Assembly (NCBI GenBank): GCA_043801855.1
Contig: JAZDLQ010000059.1
Location: 1 to 45,020, forward strand
DNA from: CAYTWW01 sp043801855
GTDB lineage: Archaea > Nanobdellota > Nanobdellia > Woesearchaeales > GW2011-AR15
Length of the DNA: 45,020 nt
Reading direction: 5' to 3'
The translations under genes and the position numbers were made by a program. The notes beneath the pieces were generated by a model. It was given only the letters and a program-made list of their open reading frames with translations, was not told the origin of the DNA and made no database searches. Positions 16,907-25,447 of the stretch are shown here, in pieces. How positions within the stretch are numbered: position 1 is the stretch's first letter; each line of letters opens with the position of its first letter.

Positions 16907-18598
16907 ATGAAAGAAAACATTCATGAAAAAGACGATTCTGAAGTCATGCACTGGGCAGATAAGATTGCTGAAGATGCAATTGCGCGTGTTAATAATTCCA
17001 CATTCCTAAAGAAAGTTGTAGAAGATAACGAATATGGCTATTTTGTCTATGATGAAAAAACACCAAGCGGAAAGATCCATATCGGTTCAGGAAGAGGCTG
17101 GGTAATACATGATGTTATTGCTAAAGCGCTACGCGACAAAGGTGTGAAAGCGCAGTTTGTTTTGTCAAGTGATGATATTGATCCGTTTGACAAGATGAAT
17201 TCAAACCTGCCTCCTGATTTTGTTAAATACCTTGGGATGCCTTTCATGAATATACCATCCCCAGTTCCTGGTTACAAAAGTTTTGCTGAATATTATTTTA
17301 AAGACTGCACTGATAAGTTTGCTGAATTTGGAATTGACGCTAAACTTGAGAGTACAGGAGAACAGTATATCAAGGGTGCATTTAACAAGACAATAAAAAT
17401 TGCGCTTGACAATGCAGATAAAATTATTAAAATATATAGCGACATGTATGGCGATGAGACAATCGGCGCAAACAGGCTACCATTTAATCCAATATGCGAG
17501 AAATGCGGAAAAATAGGGACTACTCTTGTTACAGAGTGGGATAAAGAACGCGAGGTTGTGAAATATAAATGCCTTCCTGATTTTGTCACATGGGCAAAAG
17601 GATGCGGTTATGAAGGAGAAAGAAGCCCCTACAACGGCGGCGGAAAATTCCCATGGAAAGTAGAGTGGGCGGCAAAATGGCCGACAAAAGGAGTGATTGC
17701 TGAGACTGCCGGAAAAGACCATTTCACAAAAGGAGGCTCAAGAGAAATTGCATGCAGAATTTCTGTAGATGTATTCGATTATCCGCCACCAATCCCGTCT
17801 GTTGGCTATGAAACTGGCCCTGGATATGAATTTTTTACAGTAGGCGGCCAGAAAATGAGCACATCTAAAGGAAGGGGAATGTCTTTTTCAGAATCAACTG
17901 AATATGCTCCTGCTACAATGCTAAGATATCTACTGGTAAAAACAAGGCCAAATGCAGTAATTGATTTCCAGCCGTATGAATCAAATGACCTGATATTGTT
18001 ATATGAGCGTTTTGATTATACTGAAAGAGTATATTTTGGAAAACAGGAAGCTGATGATAAAGAAAAAATAAAGCAGAAAAGGATTTATGAATTATCAATC
18101 GTTGGAAAGATTCCGCAAAGAATGCCTCCGCAGATTCCATTTACACATGCAGCTATTCTTGTGCAGATATACCCGGATGAAAAAGAGGTTATCAGAAACC
18201 TAAGAGAAACAGGCCACATACCTGCTGATGCAAACGAAGAAGAGCTTAACTATGTGCATGAAAGAATTAAATTTGCAAGGAAATGGGTTAAAGAATTTGC
18301 AAGCGAGCAGTACAAAATAACACTACAGGAAAAAATCGCTGATGGAGTTATCTTAAGTGAAAAGCAAGTGCAGGCGCTTCATGAGATTGCCAAAAGGCTA
18401 AAAGTAAACAAGTACGATGAGCAGACTTTGTTTAATGAGTTCTATAAGCTAAGCAAAGAAGAATTAGGAATGGAGCCAAAAGATTTTTTTAAAGCTGCTT
18501 ATCTTGTCCTTGTAAATAAGGAAAGAGGGCCAAAATTAGCGCCATTTGTACTTGCGCTAAAAGAGAAAGCGATTAAGTTGTTTGAAGCGGCTAAATAG
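16907..18598 (+). CDS. lysS: lysyl-tRNA synthetase, class I
   Basis: 563 aa. It charges tRNA-Lys. This is the class I enzyme found in most archaea, unrelated to the class II bacterial LysRS. The HIGH-equivalent is KIHIGSGRGWVIHD (about 56-69) and the KMSKS motif is QKMSTSKGRG (about 312-321). Two cysteine pairs (CEKCGKIG and a later CLP..CGYEG) form a zinc-binding insertion. TTTTAAATAAATTA lies about 25 nt before the ATG, with no ribosome binding site, so the mRNA is probably leaderless. Its closeness to the lysine biosynthesis genes may be functional. Confidence 0.95.
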   Translation: MKENIHEKDDSEVMHWADKIAEDAIARVNNSTFLKKVVEDNEYGYFVYDEKTPSGKIHIGSGRGWVIHDVIAKALRDKGVKAQFVLSSDDIDPFDKMNSNLPPDFVKYLGMPFMNIPSPVPGYKSFAEYYFKDCTDKFAEFGIDAKLESTGEQYIKGAFNKTIKIALDNADKIIKIYSDMYGDETIGANRLPFNPICEKCGKIGTTLVTEWDKEREVVKYKCLPDFVTWAKGCGYEGERSPYNGGGKFPWKVEWAAKWPTKGVIAETAGKDHFTKGGSREIACRISVDVFDYPPPIPSVGYETGPGYEFFTVGGQKMSTSKGRGMSFSESTEYAPATMLRYLLVKTRPNAVIDFQPYESNDLILLYERFDYTERVYFGKQEADDKEKIKQKRIYELSIVGKIPQRMPPQIPFTHAAILVQIYPDEKEVIRNLRETGHIPADANEEELNYVHERIKFARKWVKEFASEQYKITLQEKIADGVILSEKQVQALHEIAKRLKVNKYDEQTLFNEFYKLSKEELGMEPKDFFKAAYLVLVNKERGPKLAPFVLALKEKAIKLFEAAK

Positions 18599-18661
18599 GA
18601 TAATTTATAGATACCAACACTTTTCAAAACATTAATAAATTCGTCAATAATTGATATTATT

Positions 18662-19276
18662 ATGAACGAACAATCGCCTACGAGTGATTCATGGATTCAA
18701 AAAATTGTTCTTATTATTTTGGTCTTGATTTTTTTTGCAGGATGTTCACCAAATTCATCACACAATAATACTCTAGTAAATGATTATTTAAATGCATACT
18801 GCGAAAAAGGAATTAATGGATTTGATAATGAAGTTGGAAACAGCACCATTATTATAAAAATTGTTGATTTTACAAATTATAGAGCAGCCGGGATGCAAGG
18901 CGTTATCGAAGATTATGTTCTTAATGCAAGTGGCAGGACAAGAAATGATATCTTACATGTTAGGTTGTATTCTCAATATGGTGGTGGGCATCCCCATGGC
19001 ACACGTTGCGATTCAAAAACAATATGTGAAAGTTATATACAGAATAAAACTCAAGAGTATCTGAATAATAATTGCAGCTGCTCATATTCACTTGATGAAC
19101 TGAATTATAGTTGTGCATGCCAGTATTACACTTTTACTGAATCTTTTTTTATGGGATATTCAACATTATCAGAAAAATTATACTTTGAAATGAATGAATC
19201 TTCAGTTGGCAATTATCTCGAATTGACTTTTAACGATGATAAATTAATTCCAATCAAATTTGTTGATTGTCAGTAG
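18662..19276 (+). CDS. hypothetical lipoprotein
   Basis: 204 aa, family not recognised. A hydrophobic segment (about residues 14-28) ends in FAGC, a lipobox-like site. The rest is polar and exported. It contains a cysteine cluster (CSCSYSLDELNYSCACQY, about 137-154) plus C115 and C120, which would form disulfides. It stands alone, with an AT-rich promoter region (about 18640-18660). Confidence 0.65.
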   Translation: MNEQSPTSDSWIQKIVLIILVLIFFAGCSPNSSHNNTLVNDYLNAYCEKGINGFDNEVGNSTIIIKIVDFTNYRAAGMQGVIEDYVLNASGRTRNDILHVRLYSQYGGGHPHGTRCDSKTICESYIQNKTQEYLNNNCSCSYSLDELNYSCACQYYTFTESFFMGYSTLSEKLYFEMNESSVGNYLELTFNDDKLIPIKFVDCQ

Positions 19277-19394
19277 AATGAAAGAGCACTGTATTTACCA
19301 GAGATTCCTTAATTCAAGATAATATAGCTATTTAACTTGTTATAATAAAATAGAAAATTTAACAGAAACAAATTATTTTAAGCAATGTTTTTCC

Positions 19395-19405
19395 GCAACC
19401 TTTAT
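19395..19405 (+). promoter_or_regulatory. TATA box upstream of gyrB
   Basis: CCTTTATAAAC is a good archaeal TATA element about 110 nt before the gyrB ATG, implying a leader of roughly 80 nt. That leader includes an inverted repeat GAGAAA ... TTTCTC near 19434-19455 and ends in AGGTGG just before the start codon. Confidence 0.5.
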
Positions 19406-19512
19406 AAACAATTGAAAATTATGATTTATAGACGAGAAATAACTCTTATTTTCTCAGCAAAACAATAACTAAAATAACACTTAAAAATTGATGCTAAGTA
19501 GGTGGGAAAACA

Positions 19513-21444
19513 ATGGCAGGCGAAGCTGAAAACAATAATAATAACAATAGTAAAAACGGAAATTATAATGCTGACCATATTGTAGTTCTTGGCGGCACTG
19601 ACGCTATCAGAAAAAGGCCGGGGATGTATATCGGCTCAACCGGTCTGCAGGGGCTACATCATCTTGTATACGAGATTGTCGATAACAGCATTGATGAGGC
19701 GCTCGCTGGCTATTGTAAAAATATATTTGTTAAAATATTAAAAGATGGAAGAGCATCAGTTGAAGATGACGGGCGCGGAATTCCTGTTGATATCCACCCT
19801 CAATTCGGAAGGCCTGCAATTGAAATAGTGATGACAAAACTACATTCAGGAGGAAAGTTTGACAAGAATTCATATAAGGTTTCAGGTGGGCTTCATGGAG
19901 TTGGGCTTTCAGTTGTAAATGCACTATCTGATGACTTGGAAGTTTTTGTTAAAAGGGATGGAAAAATTTACACTATGAGGTTTTCAAAAGGCATCCCGCA
20001 AACAGAACTTACTGTGTTACGCGATGCAGATTCAACTGGAACATGCGTTGTTTTTCGGCCTGACCCTGAAATATTTGAAGATACGCATCTTGAATTTGAT
20101 ATCTTGGCCGCAAGATTACGTGAACTAGCTTTCTTGAATAAAGGAATAAAAATTACGCTTCATGATGAGCGTGACGGAAAGGAAAAAGTCTTACAGTATG
20201 AAGGGGGAATCGTTTCTTTTGTTGAATACCTAAATAAGAATAAAGCACCGTTCCATAATGTTGTTTATTTCCAAAAAAAGCAAGATGATATCGAACTTGA
20301 AATTGCGATACAATACAACACTACCTATAATGAGAATATTTTTTCTTTTGTGAATAATATCAATACTATTGAAGGCGGAATGCACTTGGCCGGGTTTAAG
20401 AGCGCGTTAACAAGGACATTAAACAGCTATAACGATAAAAAAAATAATCAAAAAGAAGAGCTTAAACTAACAAGTGATGATGTAAGGGAAGGCTTGACTT
20501 GTGTTATTTCACTAAAGCATCCAAATCCCCAGTTTGAAGGCCAGACCAAGACAAAATTTGGAAATTCTGAAGTTAAAGGAATTGTTGAATCAATGGTTGG
20601 TGAAGGCTTATCTGTATTTTTAGAGGAAAACCCAAAAGTTGCACATGAAATAATAGATAAGGCACAAAAAGCTGCAAAAGCTCGTGAAGCTGCTAGACAC
20701 GCAAGGGAACTTGTAAGGCGAAAATCACTTCTTGAAGGCTCAACTCTGCCTGGAAAACTTGCAGATTGCTCTGATTCAGACCCCACTAAAACTGAGATTT
20801 ATATAGTTGAAGGAGATTCGGCCGGGGGCTCAGCAAAGCAAGGCAGAAACAGGGCGTTTCAGGCAATATTACCGCTTAGAGGAAAAATCTTAAATGTTGA
20901 AAAAGCAAGGCTCAGTAAAATTCTGGCAAGCAATGAGATTCTTGCAATTATTACTGCACTTGGTGTTGGTATTGAAGAAGAGTTCAATATAAATAAATTA
21001 AGATATCATAAAGTAATCATTATGACAGATAGCGATGTAGATGGTGCGCATATCTCAACATTATTGCTGACTTTTTTTTACAGGTACATGCGTCCATTGT
21101 TTGAAAACGGCCACATCTATATGGCACAACCACCGCTTTACAAAGTAAAGAAAGGCAAATTCATGGAATACGCCCTAAATGACTCTGAAAAAGACAAGAT
21201 GATTGCTGAACTCGGAGGAATGCAGGGAGTTACACTTCAGCGCTATAAAGGCCTTGGCGAGATGAATCCAACGCAGCTTTGGGAGACAACAATGGACCCA
21301 ACAACTAGAACCTTAAAAAAAATATCGATTGAGGATGCTGTTGAAGCTGATAACACATTCACGATTTTGATGGGCGAAGAGGTTGCCCCAAGAAAGAAGT
21401 TCATCAGAGATAATGCAGCAAATGTTGTAAATATAGATATCTAA
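19513..21444 (+). CDS. gyrB: DNA gyrase subunit B
   Basis: 643 aa. ATPase subunit of the type IIA topoisomerase that introduces negative supercoils. GHKL ATPase motifs are EIVDNSIDEALAG and DDGRGIPVDIHPQ. The transducer region has GGMHLAGFKSALTRTLN. The TOPRIM domain has EGDSAGGSAKQGRNR and TDSDVDGAHI. The C-terminal QRYKGLGEMNPTQLWETTMDP is the GyrB tail. The first 20 residues (Asn-rich, NNNNNNSKNGN) are a low-complexity extension. AGGTGG precedes the ATG. gyrA is not adjacent. In archaea gyrase was acquired from bacteria. Confidence 0.97.
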   Translation: MAGEAENNNNNNSKNGNYNADHIVVLGGTDAIRKRPGMYIGSTGLQGLHHLVYEIVDNSIDEALAGYCKNIFVKILKDGRASVEDDGRGIPVDIHPQFGRPAIEIVMTKLHSGGKFDKNSYKVSGGLHGVGLSVVNALSDDLEVFVKRDGKIYTMRFSKGIPQTELTVLRDADSTGTCVVFRPDPEIFEDTHLEFDILAARLRELAFLNKGIKITLHDERDGKEKVLQYEGGIVSFVEYLNKNKAPFHNVVYFQKKQDDIELEIAIQYNTTYNENIFSFVNNINTIEGGMHLAGFKSALTRTLNSYNDKKNNQKEELKLTSDDVREGLTCVISLKHPNPQFEGQTKTKFGNSEVKGIVESMVGEGLSVFLEENPKVAHEIIDKAQKAAKAREAARHARELVRRKSLLEGSTLPGKLADCSDSDPTKTEIYIVEGDSAGGSAKQGRNRAFQAILPLRGKILNVEKARLSKILASNEILAIITALGVGIEEEFNINKLRYHKVIIMTDSDVDGAHISTLLLTFFYRYMRPLFENGHIYMAQPPLYKVKKGKFMEYALNDSEKDKMIAELGGMQGVTLQRYKGLGEMNPTQLWETTMDPTTRTLKKISIEDAVEADNTFTILMGEEVAPRKKFIRDNAANVVNIDI

Positions 21445-21462
21445 AATACTTTTAACTTTTTT

Positions 21463-22074
21463 TTAAGTTTTTACTGAAGCATTTTGTAATTCTTCACATA
21501 TATGCTTTGTCATTTGCATGAACTTTTCACTCAAAACATTATCCATATCGAATGCAATTTTTTTTTTAAATTGAATTGGCGTGTTTTCTATCGATGATGC
21601 ACCAATCATAAACAGCATCAGGTATTGCTCAAGATCTATGCTTTGTGTATAATTCTCTTCCACAAAAAAAGCATATTTCTTCAGGCACTGGATTAGAAAA
21701 TTATCGAAAACACTTGCGCTGATTTGTGCAGAAATTAATGAGAGTTCATCAACAGCAAGTTTTTTTATATTAAACTTCAGATAAAGCCTTTTTTTTGTGT
21801 TGTTATTTTTATAATATTTTTCGCATGATAAAAATGAATCTGGATCAGATTTCTCAAATACCTCTTGGGATAAAGGAATAAGAAAGCCTTCTTTGATAAG
21901 AATGTCTTTGTATTTTCCTTTGGTATCCCAGACAGCTTCGCTTCTAAAGTCCCTATTTGCAAAGCTATAATCAATTATCTGCCTTTGGCTAAAATATACC
22001 CTGCTTGCCATGAAAAAGAACAGGCGCGCATGCTTTTTAAAAATTGCTCTCTTGAAAAATGGTTTTTCTTTCAT
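21463..22074 (-). CDS. hypothetical protein
   Basis: 203 aa, family not recognised. It is basic at the N-terminus (MKEKPFFKRAIFKKHARLF), soluble, with a central SCEKYYKNNNTKKRLYLKFNIKKL segment and a helical C-terminal half (IDLEQYLMLFMIGASSIENTP). It converges with gyrB, and its start faces the eS1 gene across about 100 nt. No catalytic motif is visible. Confidence 0.55.
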   Translation of the reverse strand: MKEKPFFKRAIFKKHARLFFFMASRVYFSQRQIIDYSFANRDFRSEAVWDTKGKYKDILIKEGFLIPLSQEVFEKSDPDSFLSCEKYYKNNNTKKRLYLKFNIKKLAVDELSLISAQISASVFDNFLIQCLKKYAFFVEENYTQSIDLEQYLMLFMIGASSIENTPIQFKKKIAFDMDNVLSEKFMQMTKHICEELQNASVKT

Positions 22075-22146
22075 CAGTACAGTAAAAAATATCCTAAATT
22101 ATAAACTTTTGGAAAGTAGGGTGATGATTTCCGTCATAAAAGAAAG

Positions 22147-22157
22147 GTTTATAAATA
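22147..22157 (+). promoter_or_regulatory. TATA box for eS1, leaderless transcript
   Basis: GTTTATAAATA lies about 25 bases before the ATG at 22179, and no ribosome binding site is present between them. Transcription should start at or very near the A of the start codon. The arrangement also argues against the TTG start further upstream in the same frame. Confidence 0.65.
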
Positions 22158-22178
22158 TTGTCCAAATCCCCTAGATTC

Positions 22179-23015
22179 ATGGTTAAACAAGATCTTAAGC
22201 AGCTTAAGACCAAGAAAAAGAAATGGTATCCTATCTTGGCCCCAGAATTATTCAATAATACTGTAGTTGGAGAAACAATAAAGTACGAAGCAGAAGATGC
22301 TATTGGCGATTATGTCGAGACTAATCTTATGAGCCTAACTAATGACATGAAAAACCAGCATTATAATGTTAAGCTTGTGATAACAGGGCATAAAGATGGA
22401 AACTTAACAACTAGAATTGTTGGATATTCTATGATTGCAGCATCATTAAAAAGGCTTATTAGAAGAAGGAACACCCGAATGGATGATTCTTTTGGATTAA
22501 AGACAAAAGATGGAATAAGGATAAGGGTTAAGCCACTATTAATCACAAGAGGAAAAGTAAAAGGCTCAATTGAGACAGTCTTAAGAGCAAAATTAAAAAG
22601 GATTGTAATCAAATTCATAACAGAGAATGATTATGATGTAATCTTTAAAGAAGTCGCATTTGCAAAGCTTCAGCGAAGCATCAGAGAGCAGCTTTCAAAG
22701 ACCTATCCTGTCAAGGACGCTGAAATAAGGATGCTAAAAGAAGAAACAAAAGCAGAAGCCGAAAAAGCAAGGCTTAAAGAAGCGCAAGGAGACGCTGTTG
22801 ATTATAATGTCATAGAAGAAGCAGAAGAAGAAAAAGAAGAAGAGGAAATTCTAGAAGAAGAACCTGCTGCTGCTCCAGATGAAAAAAAAGAATCAAGTGA
22901 AGAAGATAATGGTGAACTGGATTCTGAAATAGCTGATGAAGATATTGTCGAAGAAGACGCTGAAAAACCAGCTAAAAAAAAGAAAGTTGTTAAGAAAAAA
23001 ACAAAAGAGGAATAA
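22179..23015 (+). CDS. rps3ae: ribosomal protein eS1 (S3Ae) with long charged tail
   Basis: 278 aa. Archaeal/eukaryotic small-subunit protein. The conserved core (KKKWYPILAPELFNNTVVGE, then GYSMIAASLKRLIRRRNTRMDD, and the KRIVIKFI segment) covers about residues 1-205. The remaining 75 residues form an extremely acidic stretch (EEAEEEKEEEEILEEE...) ending in a lysine block (PAKKKKVVKKKTKEE), a disordered tail longer than in most archaeal homologues. The ATG at 22179 fits the TATA position and family N-terminus. The ferredoxin gene follows after five bases. Confidence 0.95.
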   Translation: MVKQDLKQLKTKKKKWYPILAPELFNNTVVGETIKYEAEDAIGDYVETNLMSLTNDMKNQHYNVKLVITGHKDGNLTTRIVGYSMIAASLKRLIRRRNTRMDDSFGLKTKDGIRIRVKPLLITRGKVKGSIETVLRAKLKRIVIKFITENDYDVIFKEVAFAKLQRSIREQLSKTYPVKDAEIRMLKEETKAEAEKARLKEAQGDAVDYNVIEEAEEEKEEEEILEEEPAAAPDEKKESSEEDNGELDSEIADEDIVEEDAEKPAKKKKVVKKKTKEE

Positions 23016-23020
23016 GCAAG

Positions 23021-23218
23021 ATGCCAAAACCAATAATTGATTATACAAAATGTAAAGTGACAAAGACCTGTGTTGATGTCTGCCCAATGGAAGTTTTTGC
23101 AGTTGAAAAAGGTCCGGACGGAAAAGAGAAAGTCGTTGTCGCAAAGCCTGATGAGTGCATCGGCTGCCGGGCTTGCGAAGTGCAGTGCCCAGAAGAAGCA
23201 ATCAAAGTAGAAGATTAG
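23021..23218 (+). CDS. small ferredoxin, one cluster motif incomplete
   Basis: 65 aa. Bacterial-type ferredoxin fold with two cysteine motifs. The second is complete for a [4Fe-4S] cluster: CIGCRACEVQCP. The first reads CKVTKTCVDVCP, where the second cysteine of CxxCxxCxxxCP is threonine, so it should bind a [3Fe-4S] cluster or none. It is an electron carrier with unknown partners. It follows eS1 by five bases, probably as a co-transcribed gene. Its last 35 bases recur downstream at 23317-23351. Confidence 0.9.
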   Translation: MPKPIIDYTKCKVTKTCVDVCPMEVFAVEKGPDGKEKVVVAKPDECIGCRACEVQCPEEAIKVED

Positions 23219-23316
23219 ATTTTTATATTTTTTTTAACCGTTTTTCTTTAGACTTTTCGAAGAAAAGCTGTGCGATAAGCACAGAATCCCCATGCATGCT
23301 GATAAGGCTGCGTGTT
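23219..23316. repeat. 98-bp insert between the ferredoxin gene and a copy of its 3' end
   Basis: The segment contains two hairpins: CTTTTC-GAA-GAAAAG near 23253-23267 and CTGTGC-GATA-AGCACAG just after it. The last 15-20 bases before 23317 still resemble the ferredoxin cysteine-motif codons (GCT GCG TGT, then TAG, then TGC CCA), so the remnant may start slightly earlier. No gene is visible. Confidence 0.5.
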
Positions 23317-23351
23317 AGTGCCCAGAAGAAGCAATTAAAGTAGAAGATTAA
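23317..23351 (+). pseudogene. duplicated ferredoxin 3' end remnant
   Basis: The codons for CPEEAIKVED plus a stop repeat the end of the ferredoxin gene, with one synonymous change (ATC/ATT) and a different stop (TAA for TAG). It lacks the rest of the gene. This is the same pattern as at lysX: intact gene, short insert, then the gene's own 3' end. Confidence 0.8.
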
Positions 23352-23452
23352 CTCTTTTTATTTTTTTTTATCATTTTTTCTAGAAGATTCAATAAAAAAC
23401 CACAAAGAAAAGAGGAGTGGAATTAAAGAAAATCATTTGACAATCTTTAAAA

Positions 23453-23881
23453 TTACTTTCTATTGTCATCCAGCAATTTCCTTGCTCTGGAAATCATCTT
23501 ATTTATATCGCTTAAGGAAGAATTCGCATCATCTATAAGAATCTTTTTTCCGTAATAATTTATCGAATTTCTCAGCTGCCTTGCTGAATCAAAATCTAAT
23601 GCAAATTTTTCGTCATTAATAATATCACGCAAAAAAGAAGTAAAGCATTCATGGTTGTATATCTTGTATCCATGTTGCAGCGCCAATGCCTCTAGTAATT
23701 CTCTTAAAACATCATACATAAGTGATAATATTGTTTCTTTTGTCGTTTCATTAAGAGGCAGCATCTTTGCAGTTGATTCCCGATCATTGGCTGCAAGGAT
23801 TATGGAACCGGCCTTGCGAAAATCTGGCTCTATTCTCTTAGCCATATTGCTGTCCTTACATCCTTTCCAATCCATTTTCAT
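23453..23881 (-). CDS. HEPN-domain protein of an MNT/HEPN pair
   Basis: 142 aa, mainly helical, with the HEPN layout: YDVLRELLEALALQHGYKIYNHECF, then FDSARQLRNSINYYGKKI. HEPN toxins such as HepT carry an Rx4-6H RNase motif. Here the position of the histidine is asparagine (RNSINY), so RNase activity is doubtful. It overlaps the upstream nucleotidyltransferase by four bases (ATGA), so the two are translationally coupled. It may be an inactive or binding-type HEPN partner rather than a toxin. Confidence 0.75.
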   Translation of the reverse strand: MKMDWKGCKDSNMAKRIEPDFRKAGSIILAANDRESTAKMLPLNETTKETILSLMYDVLRELLEALALQHGYKIYNHECFTSFLRDIINDEKFALDFDSARQLRNSINYYGKKILIDDANSSLSDINKMISRARKLLDDNRK

Positions 23882-24360
23882 CTGATCACAACTCCTTCAA
23901 GAATTGACGATTTTAGATCTTCATTTTGCATCTCACCTGCAAAATGGAACTGCACATTCCTCTTTATTCTCTTATGAAATGCAGATATTAATACCCTCTT
24001 AGTGACATCAAGAAAAATATCCATGTCTGACTCTCCTGTGTTTTCAGCCTTTGCAAGTGAACCAAAAAGAATAATCCTTCTAAAGGAAATTTCTCTAAAT
24101 AAATCTTCAGTTAACGGATAAATTAGCGAATACCAATACGTTTTAGCTAATTGCCTAAACATATAGTTGTCTTTATTTGCCCTAAAAAACATGTAAATCC
24201 CTTTTTTTGAAGATAAAAGGATTTCTTCTTTTTCAAGATTTTTTAATATTTTTGAAGCAGTTGGAGGACTTACCGTGCATTCCCTTGAATATTCCCTGAC
24301 TGAAATTTCCCTAAAAACATCCTCAAAAAATGGTTTTAATTGATATAAAATATTTAACAT
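23878..24360 (-). CDS. winged-helix plus minimal nucleotidyltransferase (MNT) protein
   Basis: 160 aa. The N-terminal 60 residues form a winged helix-turn-helix (ISVREYSRECTVSPPTASKILKNLEKEEIL). The C-terminal domain carries the nucleotidyltransferase signature FGSLAKAENTGESDMDIFL (GS ... DxD). In MntA-HepT systems the MNT protein AMPylates the HEPN partner as the antitoxin. The fused HTH and the twin palindromes over the start codon point to autoregulation. The ATG at 24360 lies inside the first palindrome, and a TATA-like TTTATAAAC lies about 25 bases upstream, so the message is probably leaderless. Confidence 0.8.
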   Translation of the reverse strand: MLNILYQLKPFFEDVFREISVREYSRECTVSPPTASKILKNLEKEEILLSSKKGIYMFFRANKDNYMFRQLAKTYWYSLIYPLTEDLFREISFRRIILFGSLAKAENTGESDMDIFLDVTKRVLISAFHKRIKRNVQFHFAGEMQNEDLKSSILEGVVIR

Positions 24361-24387
24361 GTGTTAAAAATATTTAACATGTGTTTA
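24354..24387. promoter_or_regulatory. twin operators over the MNT/HEPN start
   Basis: TTAACATGTGTTAA (24354-24367) is a perfect inverted repeat around TG. It recurs almost identically at 24374-24387 (last half TGTTTA), exactly 20 bp apart. They are embedded in a longer direct repeat, AATATTTAACATGTGTT. The first covers the start codon and the second touches the TATA region, so binding would block transcription. Confidence 0.65.
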
Positions 24388-24412
24388 TAAATTTTATCTT
24401 ATCCTTCAAAAA

Positions 24413-25180
24413 TTATATCTCATATTTTGTCAGTATCTTCTTTTCGCTCTTATTCTTGACTTCAGCTGTTACTGACACGTATTTTTCGATTAGTGAGTTT
24501 TTCAGCTTGTTTTTCAGTAGGTAATCTACCTGGAAGATCCCTGCGGAGTTATTCATCACTATCTCTATAGCGATTGGCTTTTCTTTTGTTGATGATATTA
24601 TTACATCGTCTATTGCCATTGCAGATACTGCGTAGATATCCTGCTTTCCAAGGTTAAATGGGATTCTTGCCCTTCCTTCTTTCATGTCAAGTGCATCAGC
24701 TAATTTTACAACGCCTGATTCTATAGTTAGTGTTTCAACCTCTTTGTCATGGCAGATAATTGTGTTTAATACTTCACTTGCAATAATTGTCTTTTCCTTT
24801 TCATTATACAAACCGTTTATAAGCTCAAAGATGAGAGGATTTGCGAGTATTACGCTTCCCATTTCATGCTCATGCCTGTGGATAGAGTTTCCTATATCAT
24901 GAAGCACTGAGCCCAGAACAACGATGATTTCAGCATCTTCATTTTTCATGCTATAATCCTTGACAATATTTGGCACAACTTTTGCGTCAAGAAGATTACG
25001 AAGAAGCTTTAGTGCAATATTTGCGACAATTGTAACGTGCACCGGGCCATGGTCAGAATAGCCCATTCTTCGAACAGTTGTAGTATTAGAGCATTCCCAT
25101 AGGGTGTTTAGTCTTACATTTTTGTTAATTCTATCTAAAACTTTTTTTAATTTTTCATTTCCTTTGATTGAGAGGTTCAT
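24413..25180 (-). CDS. HD-domain metal-dependent phosphohydrolase
   Basis: 255 aa. The HD superfamily ligands are visible in order: SDHGPVHV, VVLGSVLHDIGNSIHRHEHE, ICHDKE and VVKLADALDM. Such enzymes hydrolyse nucleotides, cyclic dinucleotides or phosphate esters; the substrate is unknown. The C-terminal 80 residues (IYAVSAMAIDDVIISSTKEKPIAIEIVMNN...) form a beta-rich extension. It is followed on the same strand by the MNT/HEPN pair about 50 nt away, which may have its own promoter. Confidence 0.8.
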   Translation of the reverse strand: MNLSIKGNEKLKKVLDRINKNVRLNTLWECSNTTTVRRMGYSDHGPVHVTIVANIALKLLRNLLDAKVVPNIVKDYSMKNEDAEIIVVLGSVLHDIGNSIHRHEHEMGSVILANPLIFELINGLYNEKEKTIIASEVLNTIICHDKEVETLTIESGVVKLADALDMKEGRARIPFNLGKQDIYAVSAMAIDDVIISSTKEKPIAIEIVMNNSAGIFQVDYLLKNKLKNSLIEKYVSVTAEVKNKSEKKILTKYEI

Positions 25181-25269
25181 GAGAGTTCACCTTTGTATTT
25201 GATATATTAAATTATGCTTCGCTAATAGAAATAAGTTATTAATACTTTGGAAAAAAGAAGAAAAATTGC

Positions 25270-25386
25270 CTATTCTGTGTTGCAATGATATAATTGGTAC
25301 TTAATGTTTGTTATAACTCCCATAACTCTTGAAGGATTAGCATCGAGTAATCCTTGGTCATAAAAATTAGGCTCTAATACATGCAC
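25270..25386 (-). pseudogene. 3'-end remnant of the TIM-barrel gene
   Basis: The minus strand encodes 38 residues plus a stop that match the C-terminus of the gene at 26943-28286, with six replacements (VLEPNFYDQGLLDANPSR against VLEPNFYDQGLLDTDPSK). Directly upstream in frame is a stop codon, and no further homology is visible. The phosphatase gene lies between remnant and intact gene. This is the third gene in the window with a displaced copy of its own 3' end. Confidence 0.85.
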
Positions 25387-25412
25387 CTACAAATTTGTAA
25401 AAAAAATAATAT

Positions 25413-25426
25413 ATATTTATATATAA
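25413..25426 (+). promoter_or_regulatory. TATA element of the phosphatase gene
   Basis: ATATATTTATATAT lies about 22-35 bases before the ATG at 25448, with only a weak ribosome binding site (AAGGAT, 25427-25432). It is consistent with a short-leader or leaderless transcript. Confidence 0.5.
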
Positions 25427-25447
25427 GGATACCAAAACCACTCAAAT

